Part shown: positions 1 through 11,300 of the stretch, piece by piece
How positions within the stretch are numbered: the stretch's first letter is position 1
Layout: each line of letters begins with the position of its first letter
NCBI GenBank assembly: GCA_009746045.1
Contig: RPFO01001608.1
Location: 2,501 to 45,573, forward strand
Direction: 5' to 3'
Source of the DNA: Mesostigma viride
Lineage: Eukaryota > Streptophyta > Mesostigmatophyceae > Mesostigmatales > Mesostigmataceae
Length of the DNA: 43,073 nucleotides
Position numbers and translations under genes: made by a program
Notes under the pieces: model-generated
Told to the model about the DNA's origin: nothing
Databases searched by the model: none
The model's input: only the letters and a program-made list of their open reading frames with translations

Positions 1-2984
1 AAACCCTAAACCCTAAACCCTAAACCCTAAACCCTAAACCCTAAACCCTAAACCCTAAACCCTAAACCCTAAACCCTAAACCCTAAACCCTAAACCCTAA
101 ACCCTAAACCCTAAACCCTAAACCCTAAACCCTAAACCCTAAACCCTAAACCCTAAACCCTAAACCCTAAACCCTAAACCCTAAACCCTAAACCCTAAAC
201 CCTAAACCCTAAACCCTAAACCCTAAACCCTAAACCCTAAACCCTAAACCCTAAACCCTAAACCCTAAACCCTAAACCCTAAACCCTAAACCCTAAACCC
301 TAAACCCTAAACCCTAAACCCTAAACCCTAAACCCTAAACCCTAAACCCTAAACCCTAAACCCTAAACCCTAAACCCTAAACCCTAAACCCTAAACCCTA
401 AACCCTAAACCCTAAACCCTAAACCCTAAACCCTAAACCCTAAACCCTAAACCCTAAACCCTAAACCCTAAACCCTAAACCCTAAACCCTAAACCCTAAA
501 CCCTAAACCCTAAACCCTAAACCCTAAACCCTAAACCCTAAACCCTAAACCCTAAACCCTAAACCCTAAACCCTAAACCCTAAACCCTAAACCCTAAACC
601 CTAAACCCTAAACCCTAAACCCTAAACCCTAAACCCTAAACCCTAAACCCTAAACCCTAAACCCTAAACCCTAAACCCTAAACCCTAAACCCTAAACCCT
701 AAACCCTAAACCCTAAACCCTAAACCCTAAACCCTAAACCCTAAACCCTAAACCCTAAACCCTAAACCCTAAACCCTAAACCCTAAACCCTAAACCCTAA
801 ACCCTAAACCCTAAACCCTAAACCCTAAACCCTAAACCCTAAACCCTAAACCCTAAACCCTAAACCCTAAACCCTAAACCCTAAACCCTAAACCCTAAAC
901 CCTAAACCCTAAACCCTAAACCCTAAACCCTAAACCCTAAACCCTAAACCCTAAACCCTAAACCCTAAACCCTAAACCCTAAACCCTAAACCCTAAACCC
1001 TAAACCCTAAACCCTAAACCCTAAACCCTAAACCCTAAACCCTAAACCCTAAACCCTAAACCCTAAACCCTAAACCCTAAACCCTAAACCCTAAACCCTA
1101 AACCCTAAACCCTAAACCCTAAACCCTAAACCCTAAACCCTAAACCCTAAACCCTAAACCCTAAACCCTAAACCCTAAACCCTAAACCCTAAACCCTAAA
1201 CCCTAAACCCTAAACCCTAAACCCTAAACCCTAAACCCTAAACCCTAAACCCTAAACCCTAAACCCTAAACCCTAAACCCTAAACCCTAAACCCTAAACC
1301 CTAAACCCTAAACCCTAAACCCTAAACCCTAAACCCTAAACCCTAAACCCTAAACCCTAAACCCTAAACCCTAAACCCTAAACCCTAAACCCTAAACCCT
1401 AAACCCTAAACCCTAAACCCTAAACCCTAAACCCTAAACCCTAAACCCTAAACCCTAAACCCTAAACCCTAAACCCTAAACCCTAAACCCTAAACCCTAA
1501 ACCCTAAACCCTAAACCCTAAACCCTAAACCCTAAACCCTAAACCCTAAACCCTAAACCCTAAACCCTAAACCCTAAACCCTAAACCCTAAACCCTAAAC
1601 CCTAAACCCTAAACCCTAAACCCTAAACCCTAAACCCTAAACCCTAAACCCTAAACCCTAAACCCTAAACCCTAAACCCTAAACCCTAAACCCTAAACCC
1701 TAAACCCTAAACCCTAAACCCTAAACCCTAAACCCTAAACCCTAAACCCTAAACCCTAAACCCTAAACCCTAAACCCTAAACCCTAAACCCTAAACCCTA
1801 AACCCTAAACCCTAAACCCTAAACCCTAAACCCTAAACCCTAAACCCTAAACCCTAAACCCTAAACCCTAAACCCTAAACCCTAAACCCTAAACCCTAAA
1901 CCCTAAACCCTAAACCCTAAACCCTAAACCCTAAACCCTAAACCCTAAACCCTAAACCCTAAACCCTAAACCCTAAACCCTAAACCCTAAACCCTAAACC
2001 CTAAACCCTAAACCCTAAACCCTAAACCCTAAACCCTAAACCCTAAACCCTAAACCCTAAACCCTAAACCCTAAACCCTAAACCCTAAACCCTAAACCCT
2101 AAACCCTAAACCCTAAACCCTAAACCCTAAACCCTAAACCCTAAACCCTAAACCCTAAACCCTAAACCCTAAACCCTAAACCCTAAACCCTAAACCCTAA
2201 ACCCTAAACCCTAAACCCTAAACCCTAAACCCTAAACCCTAAACCCTAAACCCTAAACCCTAAACCCTAAACCCTAAACCCTAAACCCTAAACCCTAAAC
2301 CCTAAACCCTAAACCCTAAACCCTAAACCCTAAACCCTAAACCCTAAACCCTAAACCCTAAACCCTAAACCCTAAACCCTAAACCCTAAACCCTAAACCC
2401 TAAACCCTAAACCCTAAACCCTAAACCCTAAACCCTAAACCCTAAACCCTAAACCCTAAACCCTAAACCCTAAACCCTAAACCCTAAACCCTAAACCCTA
2501 AACCCTAAACCCTAAACCCTAAACCCTAAACCCTAAACCCTAAACCCTAAACCCTAAACCCTAAACCCTAAACCCTAAACCCTAAACCCTAAACCCTAAA
2601 CCCTAAACCCTAAACCCTAAACCCTAAACCCTAAACCCTAAACCCTAAACCCTAAACCCTAAACCCTAAACCCTAAACCCTAAACCCTAAACCCTAAACC
2701 CTAAACCCTAAACCCTAAACCCTAAACCCTAAACCCTAAACCCTAAACCCTAAACCCTAAACCCTAAACCCTAAACCCTAAACCCTAAACCCTAAACCCT
2801 AAACCCTAAACCCTAAACCCTAAACCCTAAACCCTAAACCCTAACCCTAAACCCTAAACCCTAAACCCTAAACCCTAAACCCTAAACCCTAAACCCTAAA
2901 CCCTAAACCCTAAACCCTAAACCCTAAACCCTAAACCCTAAACCCTAAACCCTTAACCCTAAACCCTAAACCCTAAACCCTAAA
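1..2984. repeat. Telomere, (CCCTAAA)n
   Basis: Uninterrupted 7-bp AAACCCT repeat, roughly 426 copies, reading CCCTAAA from the left end, as expected for the 5' strand of a left chromosome terminus. The complementary G-strand is TTTAGGG, the plant-type repeat also used by many green algae; it is not the TTTTAGGG of Chlamydomonas. Almost all units are perfect. Degenerate units occur only close to the inner edge (a unit lacking one A near 2843 and a CCCTTAA unit near 2950), as expected when the outer part is renewed by telomerase and the inner part drifts. Confidence 0.99.
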
Positions 2985-3515
2985 ACAGGAGGTGGCACCC
3001 AAAAACCCAAAAAATCTGACATATGCTAATATCACTTGAAATTCATTTGCACAAGGCGGAATTATGATTGGGGGCACTAAATAACATCTCTAGTGAGTTG
3101 TCCATGCACTTGTGGGGGGTACTACCCCCATATATACGCCAATAATGCGCTATAAATAGCAAAAGACGATAATTAGGGCTGAGTATGCCCCAGCCAACGC
3201 ACTTATTTGTTGGCTACCAAAAATCAAGGTCATATATTTCCCTGAGTTTGTAGCTTGCTGAGCTATTTACATCATGGAAATGGCAAAACCTTGAACAGTT
3301 ATTAATTTTCCCGCAAAACAGGTCATTTTTTACCGGACATTGGGAATAAACATATCATAAACACTTCCGATAAGGCCACGAAATCAACAAAAATTCCGGC
3401 TAACAGGGGGACAGCAGTGTTCCAAGTCCCAGGTCATTCCGACAAGTCTAGCTCAAGTTATTGCGTCAGACGTGTTTTTAAAAAAATGCCCGCTAAAACA
3501 GAAAATGTCACTATA
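2985..3515. other. Telomere-proximal unique sequence, no gene seen
   Basis: The telomere ends in a short AAAACAGGAGG junction and passes directly into AT-rich unique sequence. No convincing coding region, tRNA or classical subtelomeric tandem repeat is visible. A short motif, aaaacaggtcattttttaccgg, near 3315 partly resembles the direct repeats at 3430 and 3787. Confidence 0.5.
3430..3460. repeat. Left 31-bp direct repeat flanking the PHD-finger ORF
   Basis: The 31 bases starting caggtcattccgacaagtc recur at 3787-3817 with about three mismatches, in the same orientation, 357 bp away. The two copies bracket the PHD-finger ORF. Weaker similarity continues a few tens of bases to the right of both copies (a shared gctaaaac). 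Confidence 0.8.
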
Positions 3516-3794
3516 TCAGCCCTTGTAAGCATCCTGCACAAGGCAGGCAGGGCAAAACCAATCCCCCTTGGGCTCCTTAGTCAACGGGGGGTCAGCGCAG
3601 CACCCATGCAGTCCTCCCTTGCACCCGAATGTGCTGCACAGCAGGAAAGGGACACCGTCAATTTCATCCGGGGAAGCACATGCAAGGCAAGGAATATTAT
3701 CAACATCATTCTCATCATCACTACTACCTTCCCCATCGTCCCCCTGCCCCTCCCTTTGCATCACGTCGTGGCAGTCACCCTTAACACAGGTCAT
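3516..3794 (-). CDS. PHD-finger protein fragment
   Basis: A 92-residue ORF with ATG at 3794-3792. Residues 1-35 are acidic (runs of D, E and G). Residues about 36-85 form a complete C4HC3 PHD zinc finger: CLAC, 13 residues, C, 4, C, 4, H, 2, C, 14, C-PA-C, with the typical WFCPAC end. The stop follows six residues after the last zinc ligand. PHD fingers read histone H3 tails or act in chromatin complexes in the nucleus. At this size it is either a very small chromatin adaptor, the last exon of a larger gene whose upstream exons I could not find, or a remnant. The start codon lies inside the right-hand direct repeat (3787-3817), which suggests that a domain-sized piece was inserted or duplicated. 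The domain call is firm; an independent gene is uncertain. Confidence 0.6.
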   Translation of the reverse strand: MTCVKGDCHDVMQREGQGDDGEGSSDDENDVDNIPCLACASPDEIDGVPFLLCSTFGCKGGLHGCCADPPLTKEPKGDWFCPACLVQDAYKG

Positions 3795-3817
3795 TCCGAC
3801 AAGTCTTGCTCAAGTAA
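3787..3817. repeat. Right 31-bp direct repeat flanking the PHD-finger ORF
   Basis: Partner of 3430-3460 in the same orientation. It contains the ATG of the minus-strand PHD-finger ORF. Confidence 0.8.
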
Positions 3818-4575
3818 TAAGGTTATGCGTGCTAAAACCTGAACATAAGCTTAAGGGGGGGTTTCTTTATATATGGCCACTTAGGCATGCTGTTTTCCAT
3901 CCAAAAAGCCAGAAAGCATGCCCCACTCGATCACAAAACATAAGCCTGAACGACTCGAAAACGCGGAAAAGATAACGGCAGGCTCGAGCTACCATGGTCC
4001 GGATTCTCCCGATTTCTGGCCTGCGCTGGTTGTCTCTTTGATAAGCAAACGGCTAGGCACCACATCTTCCCTCACCTGCCCTCGGCATGGCCAACCGAAC
4101 CTTGCCAGCGCAAGCATAGCAACACGATCGCTAGGCATACATGCCAAGAGAGCATACACCATTAATTAATTAATTAATTAAACTCGTGCTCCCGTTGGGG
4201 AGTCACGGAGCACCGAAGTGCTTTTAATCCCTGTGTGTGCACTACAGGAGAAAGGGCAGAGACCCCCAGTCTCCTTCATGCCAAAGGCATGCCACAGCTG
4301 CAATCGGGCGCGGCTAGCTAAAAGGACAGGCTAACGATCCGGCAAACTGTGGGTGCAATAAGACCCATGTGAGCATATCATAGCAAGGAGCGTGGGCAAG
4401 TAATCTGAACATAGCCAGGGCGTAGCATGGCTGTACTAGGACTAGGCTATGGCTGGTTGTGTACCGTGCGTTGGCGGCACGTGACTAGGTGTGTTGGCAC
4501 AGCTAGGCAACATTCTAGGCATGGCTGCCTTAGCGGCAGTGACGCCAATGGTTACAAGCTAGGGCTATTGCTATT
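3818..4575. other. Gene-poor subtelomeric stretch
   Basis: No supported gene. A short TTAA microsatellite (ttaattaattaatt) lies at about 4162-4180. The ORFs here are short, overlap on both strands and show no recognisable domain. Confidence 0.5.
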
Positions 4576-4748
4576 CTAGCCCGCTGGGGGCGTCCACATC
4601 TTGTGGTTGATCATCAGGTCCCCGCCCCTCCAGTACACCTTGGGCTTCTGGGGGTCCTGCTTATGGCGGAGGTATTCCGGCCACAGGTCGCGTCGCTGCT
4701 GTTGCTGAGCGGGGGTGAGGTCGTCATCCAGCATACACCATACTCTAC
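4576..4748 (-). mobile_element. Probable non-LTR retrotransposon ORF fragment
   Basis: On the minus strand an open stretch ends at a TAG at 4578-4576 and reads ...GRVWCMLDDDLTPAQQQQ RRDLWPEYLRHKQ..., followed by PKVYWRGGDLMINHKMW and a short PPAG tail. A charged helix of the LTPxQxxxRxxLWPEY kind, followed by a short beta strand with a Gly-rich turn, is common at the C-terminus of ORF1-type proteins of LINE-like elements after an RRM domain. No reverse transcriptase or endonuclease was found nearby, so this would be a fragment. The family assignment is from memory of the pattern, not from a search. Confidence 0.3.
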
Positions 4749-7700
4749 CCAAGGTTACCTTGTAAACTTCATGCCAAGAACTCAGTGAAATCTATGATCA
4801 AAAGCACATATAATTAACTCTAGCACACTGATGACGACACATGCTCAAGGTTGGGGGTCACTGTGGCACGCACTGATGGGTTTCCTAGACGACCACTCAC
4901 TACCTGACAAGGCGCTAAGGCGGACCACTCAGAAAGCAAGTAAACACAATCACACTTTACATGCCATCAACATGGATCAAATCCATGCTGAATATGTTGT
5001 GAAGTACAAAGGGGTGGCCACGCACCTCATACTCCTTCACCGTCCCTCGAGCATGGCCAGACTTACGTGAATAGCAATAATGATTATGGCACTAACATGC
5101 ATTACCAGCATTTTCTATGTTTCTCCCAGGTTAGATTGTAAGGGTTATGCCAACCAAGCTTACCAACACAGCAACAACTCCTTAACTGCACTACCCGACA
5201 TGGGCAACAAACTGGAACTATGGAGGGCAAGGAACCAAGAAGGAGATCATGGCATACAAAGCTTGTATGCAGTCAACCATGTCAACCATGGTTTGCTCAG
5301 CAACATTGCTGTCCTGTCACATCATCATAACAAGGAAAGCTCAAATAAACCAATGATGGCAGCTATCTACATGCAGTCACACAAATGCAATATCTCCAAC
5401 ATGATCATCGATTTAAAAAATTCCTTCCCTGCACGATAAAATGCAAAGGAACCAGTGGCGGCCGTTCAGCTTCTGACCGCTGTGATGCCGCTGCGAGGAA
5501 AGGGTGCGTCACTATCACACAACAAGAAGCGTCCATACGCACAACATCCTTGCCAGAACACGTGCTATGAAATCCCTTGCGCCTTCCCTAGGATCTATCG
5601 GCTGAGACTGAAGCGGATTTGATCAAGACATCAACGAAAACAAGCTAAAGCTGCCAGGTATTCGTCAACACGACGGCAAGCAACGGAGAGTTAACTGGCG
5701 GAAACTGACCAAAACGAACGCAAAAAACTTCGAACGATGAGCTCTTCGAAGAAAGAACTGATAGTAGATAACAGTCGCCACAAATCTATACCTTGCCCTC
5801 GTAGATCCCTCGCCCAGGCGCGCAACAACGGCCGTTCTTCCATGGAAGGTTCCGACATGCACTGCGCAGGCCTGAAAAAATACTTACAGATCTGAATGGC
5901 CGAAAATGTAGCAAAAAGCACCCGTTCGGTTTAGAATTCGATGCTACCGATATGAATGCATCCTTCACGGTCAAAAAGACCCCCAAAACTGAGAATTTAC
6001 TGCCGCAATCACGAATTCTATTTTATTCCGCGCGACCAAAAAATGCAGATTACCCCCCATGCCGATGGCAGTAAAAGAAAGCAGCGATATTGTAAACCAG
6101 CCACTTGCCGCCGCAATCCAACATCACTAAATCATCGTCTTCAACATCCAAGCATTTTTTTTGCATTTCTCTAGCCCTACATTGCTAGTTTCGCCTAAAC
6201 GCAGTCGCCATGGCCACTTCCGCAAGTGGTGCGCGCACGGAGCACCCACTTTTCACGGTACGGCCGGTGCCGCGAATTTTTTCGCGCGGAAAATATTCGG
6301 CGCGCCACGTCCCCTTAATGCCTGACCACACCCATTGTCACATCAAGTAAATCAATTGGGTAATATCTCGCAGTGCTCTCCATCTAGCTCTGGCTGCTCA
6401 GCTGTCTAAGTGTGCAGGCATGCAAGCCGCCTCATGGCCGTGCACAGGATTGGCAGTGCTAGGCCACATGATCAGGCTGGCGGGATCGGCGTGGCTGTAT
6501 GTATTGGCACGGGAACATGACATTAACAACTTTAACATGAACAACTTAAATGCGGGGCTCTGGAGTCTGGATGCACACTCCTCGGTAATCAGCAGGATCG
6601 TCAGGGGAGCCTTTCTTATACAACATAACAAAGAAGCTATGTTGCCGAGCTTGATCAGGGATTGGCTCGTCGGCAAGTAGGAACAGTGCTTGTTAACGAC
6701 TCTTTCTCACAGCCAGCCCCGTCCTGGCAACAAATTGCAGAAGCCGGGGGCCGGGGACAGCCGCCAGGCTCCCGGCGCCTGGCGCGCTACAACCTAGGGA
6801 ACCCAAGGGTCCCTGGCAGATCCATGCCCTGCCCGGAAAGCAATCATTATTCTGTGGCCTCTGGACGACGGGACATGATGATCCATAGTGCATCTGCTAT
6901 GCTTTTGCTCCTATCTGTTGTGTTGCACCAACAGTTGGGCCTGCATCATGATGCAAAGAGCGTCCTTCGAGGCGTCCCCAATGGAGGCAGTGAGAGAAGC
7001 TAGGGCGCCCTCCCTTCTACTCGTTATCTATAGGGGTTGAAGGTTCCCCTATTAGTACCCACATGACGCAATCAGGTGCTTTCCAAGCAACTCAGGTCAT
7101 CACTCGCATGCGGATCACGCGCATGCTGGCAAAAGTGCCATTGCCACTAAAGGAACGAAGGCATTGTCTAGTTGCGTTGTAAATGCCTCCAAAAGGCAAA
7201 AGGCAATTATTGAAAGGCCCAATGAGCCCAGCTGGAAATCAGCCATCATCAGTTATCATAGCACAGACAGGGACAAAGGCAGCCAGGCAAGTAAGCTCGT
7301 CAGTAGGATAAGAGGAGTAAACATGCATCGATTACAGCGCTTCATGTTGCAAGAATACTTTCAAAACACACACTCCCTCCCAAAAGTCCATGTTTCCCTG
7401 ATTTTTGACAGCAAATCACCCTTGAATGGAAGCTAGAAAGTGCCTATCTGACCCCCTTTCACCTCCTCCCCTCCAGTTTGACCCTATGCCGCCCCTCCAG
7501 GGCTGGTCAGCCAATGGCACAAGTGCACTTTGCAGGGGTCCTGTCTGGCCCGGGGGGTCCAGGCGGTCCAGGGAGTCTATAAGAACTAGGAGGCTAGAGG
7601 CTGCAGAGGCTCTGGGGGGGTAGTTCACGTAATTCCTGGAGACACATGTGCAAACCCAGTGGTGTGCTCTACTCATGCGTGCAAAAGGACTAGCAGTACA

Positions 7701-8306
7701 AGATAAAGATTAGTAATTAAGCTTATGTTTGTATCCTTACTAGCCACATAACAACTGGATGCAGCCCCGGTTTTGCTTGTCCCAAGAAGGCAGCTTGCAG
7801 GAATGCTGACAATGGCAAGCGATCAAGTTCTAGTTTCTGGTTCACTCCTCTGAAGCATCAAAGGTCTGCCGCTGCCCCTGTACGCAGCAATTCATGTCTC
7901 TACCCAGACCAAGGCAGCCACTTTCCTGACCAGCAACATATAAGCATTATTGCCAAACTCTCCGTATCCTAGTTCTACCAATATCCAGTGAGCCAGAAGC
8001 CTATAGACCGAAAAGAGCAGCCAGTTACAAGCTTGCCTGTCCTAAAAGTTCGTTGTTATCTTCAGAAAACTTCTGAGGAGAGAGAAAATGCGGAGATATC
8101 AAACCTTGTTGGGATGCACTCATGTCTCAGTTAGGGCCCCTGTGGCCAGCTGGGGATGAATTGGGCTATGAAATGCTTGGCACCGCTTTGACCCATGATG
8201 TCCTCCCTATCGCCTGGCATGTGCCTTCTAACAAACCTGTTACTGTAGCGTTACAACAAGATGTGAGGTTCTCGGGCCAATACACGCACGTGAGGAGAGA
8301 CGACAC
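4749..8306. other. Region without a confirmed gene; may hold the last exon of the dolichol kinase gene
   Basis: AT-richer sequence with only short overlapping ORFs. The dolichol kinase reading ends here at an intron donor (8306), so the gene's last exon, or a truncated end, should lie somewhere to the left. I searched by eye for the usual LEAxTxQxDN C-terminal motif and did not find it. Splicing to an acceptor near 8217 would add about 27 residues before a stop, but this does not match the family. Confidence 0.4.
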
Positions 8307-11300
8307 CTGGCGCTGCCGCAAACAGGAGGAGCCAGCATGTCACGAACGAGGCCACCACTGCCGCCAGCGTGCCCTCCACCGTTTTCTCTGGCATGCAAGA
8401 CCCCGTAAACAGAAAGGCAGGCAATCACATGTCATATAGATGTGCAAAACAAGACCATATGATTGGAAACACGGCGGGTAAAACTTGCAAGTGCCACTTG
8501 GAGTCAACACGGGCTGCCCATACCACCCTTTTCCTTACAGCCTCATGCCTGCCTGCTCCCTTGTCACACACGGAGGGCTCTGAAGCGAAGACACATCATT
8601 CAAATGCACCGCAAGTGCAGGTCCATAGACACCCCTCCCCGGTACGGCAGGCTGTGGGGTGAGTGAGGCATCACAAAACAACACGCACACGTGAGCACAT
8701 GGGTAGTCAAGGTGGAAGGGCAGGAGACATGGAAGACCCTCCCTGCCTCCTAAAGAGTGGCAACAGGTAGTTGGCAATAGCTAGTCGGCTCTCCACCCTC
8801 TGGTACACACCTGCCTGTTCTCAGCCATGTACGCTGAGCCTCCCTTGCTGCCCCGTCGACTCTCTGCTGACGGATCCAGCCTATTTTATTTATTCATTTC
8901 TTAATACAGGAAATGCCCTCCTGCTGAGCCGATAATGCCTGCTGAGCCGATATCTGCAAAACATTTTGCGTTCTCTAACAAGCATTCTACAAGGCGGTAT
9001 CTTGCAGGATGATTGCATATGTCTACCCAGCGGTCAGCAAGGAGAGCCACGTACTGGACCCGGGGCAGACGCGCGTGCGACCGAACGTGCTGCCCACCGC
9101 AGACGCCTGGGGGCGGGGAGGGGGGAAATGGGGGTTGATCAGCGGTGGGCACGAGGTGACGTCAGAAAGTCACGCCACACACAGCCCGGTCACTGCATCC
9201 CGTAGCAGGAATGTGATCGTGGGTAGAAGATCCGTGGACCTCAACATCACAACCCCGATGCCACCAGGCACTAAGCACGCGCCCGTGACAGCGGCGTGGG
9301 CCAGCATGCTTTCCTCCTGCGGGTCACATAGCCATCACGGTGCCAGAGCAACCTCCACCGAATCCTTGGGTTCCATGAGCATATAGGACTTGGGTGTAGG
9401 GTCCAGGAGATTGGACAGTAAAGCCCAACGCAGGCTTGCTGCTAGGAGTTGGAAGGAGACGAGCCCGCCTATGTCCGCCTCATCTGACATCAGGCCGATG
9501 CTGCTCTTGTCATGCACTTCCACCAAATATCGGATGCCCTCTGTATGGGCAGGGACTGCCAAGCCAGCGGATGACGCAGGCACGCAGTTGGCAGGAGAAG
9601 TTTCAGGGTCGACAGCGGTGCGCTACGGGCGCTGCGTGCCTTTGCAAACAACCAAGCACTCTCAGCATCAGCTATTCGCTCAACCCTAGCACAACTGTGA
9701 GCCATAAAGCAGACGACAAGCGCTTCTTGGCATATTTGGGGTGGGGGACTTCTTGCCTACCGCGCTGTCACCAATGCCGATGGCGATCACGCCAGCGAAC
9801 TGTGACAGGAAGTGCACGGGCTGGCCCCCCGCCAGCAGCACGGGCCCGGTCAGCGCCAGAAGGAGCGACATGTGGCTGTGAGGCACAGCCAGGGCGCGAG
9901 CGTGGGGCAGTTGCATCTTGCTTAAGAATTAAACAACAAGAGGGAAAACAAAACTATGCTTTCGCAAGCCCATTGGAAAGTTTATTTTGCCATTTCCCCG
10001 TCGAGGAGCTTATCTGCAGGGGGCAGGCACCTTCAGCATGTCAGAAAAGATATTTTGCTGAAAGATTCCTCAACATTTCCTGCTCTCAGCCCCCTGATTG
10101 AAGGGTGCATCGCTGCCTTTTGCCCTTATCGCCACAATTGAGCTGTGCAAATATAAACTAAAAATAAATTTTTATATGGGGTTGACGAGACTTGCGTGGC
10201 GAAATCTCGGCCCACCTTCCACTCTCAGATACTATCGTACTGTATGGCGGGGCGTTACAAAAGTGGCACACTAGCGCGTGATGAGCAAACGGCGACAGAC
10301 CATGCCGCTGTGACGATACCAGAACCAAATATATGGGATGGAGTCGCGGCGTGGTGAGGACCTTCTCCCGGGTCTACAGTAGAGTATAGGCATTATAGGG
10401 TGGGAGGACCTGTGCGGCATGAATGCGTCCTGCTGTGCAGGTACTTTCGTGGTGCGTGTGTGACCATATGCGCGCCATTGTGCGTGCGCGTTTGCGATGT
10501 GCACACGGTTGGTACTCATACCAGCATGTGCGCAACAGGCGTACAAGTATACACACTGCAGACACACACATACACAAAGAACTTTGTCTCGTGAACAATT
10601 GTTAACCGGGGAGTACGTTGACTCGTTTATAAGCAACAACGTGATGTACATGGCACCCATGGGCTGTACATACACGCGCGAGCAGAAGCACGTACGTGAT
10701 GTACATGGCGCCCGCATCACGGCTGTCGACAAATTTGGCCATGAAGCGGTGGATGGCGCCACCCAGGGGGGGCACATTCCCTGCCTGGAGCCGGGGATGG
10801 GGGGCAGCCAGACACACGTGCTGAGAGTAACTTTAATGAGAGGCAGGCAGACTGCTCAACCATCGGCAATGGTGGGGCAGGCACCAATGAGGGGCAGACA
10901 CTACAAAAGGCGTGTACGAGGCACTGTGGGCGCCAAGCGGGTGGAAGGTGCGGGAAGCCGCTGGATGCCGGTGGCACAGCTGCACAGCTGTCCCCTTGAA
11001 AGGAAGGAATGGGCATTTAGCGGCACGTGTAGAAAAGCAATGCGGTTCCTAAGCCACCAAGGGATAATGGTGGGTGATACAGACCCAATGGACCGCCACG
11101 GCCATCCATCAGAAGATGCCTAGTTGCCCTGTATACAGAAGATGCCTAGTTGCCCTGTTTACAATTATGCTAGACCTGCACATGCACTCGTGCACCACGC
11201 AATAGGACACTCCTGCGGACACACATACTCGAGATGTGTGGCACAATGCCTTGCATAATTGCTCGCAGAAATACAACCATGTAAACCCAGAGGGAGAAAG

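Noticed and set aside
9335-9583. MEPKDSVEV as the KKTVEG motif of dolichol kinase
   Set aside because: A far better match, KKTVEG, is formed by splicing exon 10 (ends 9055) to exon 11 (starts 8387) with correct phase.
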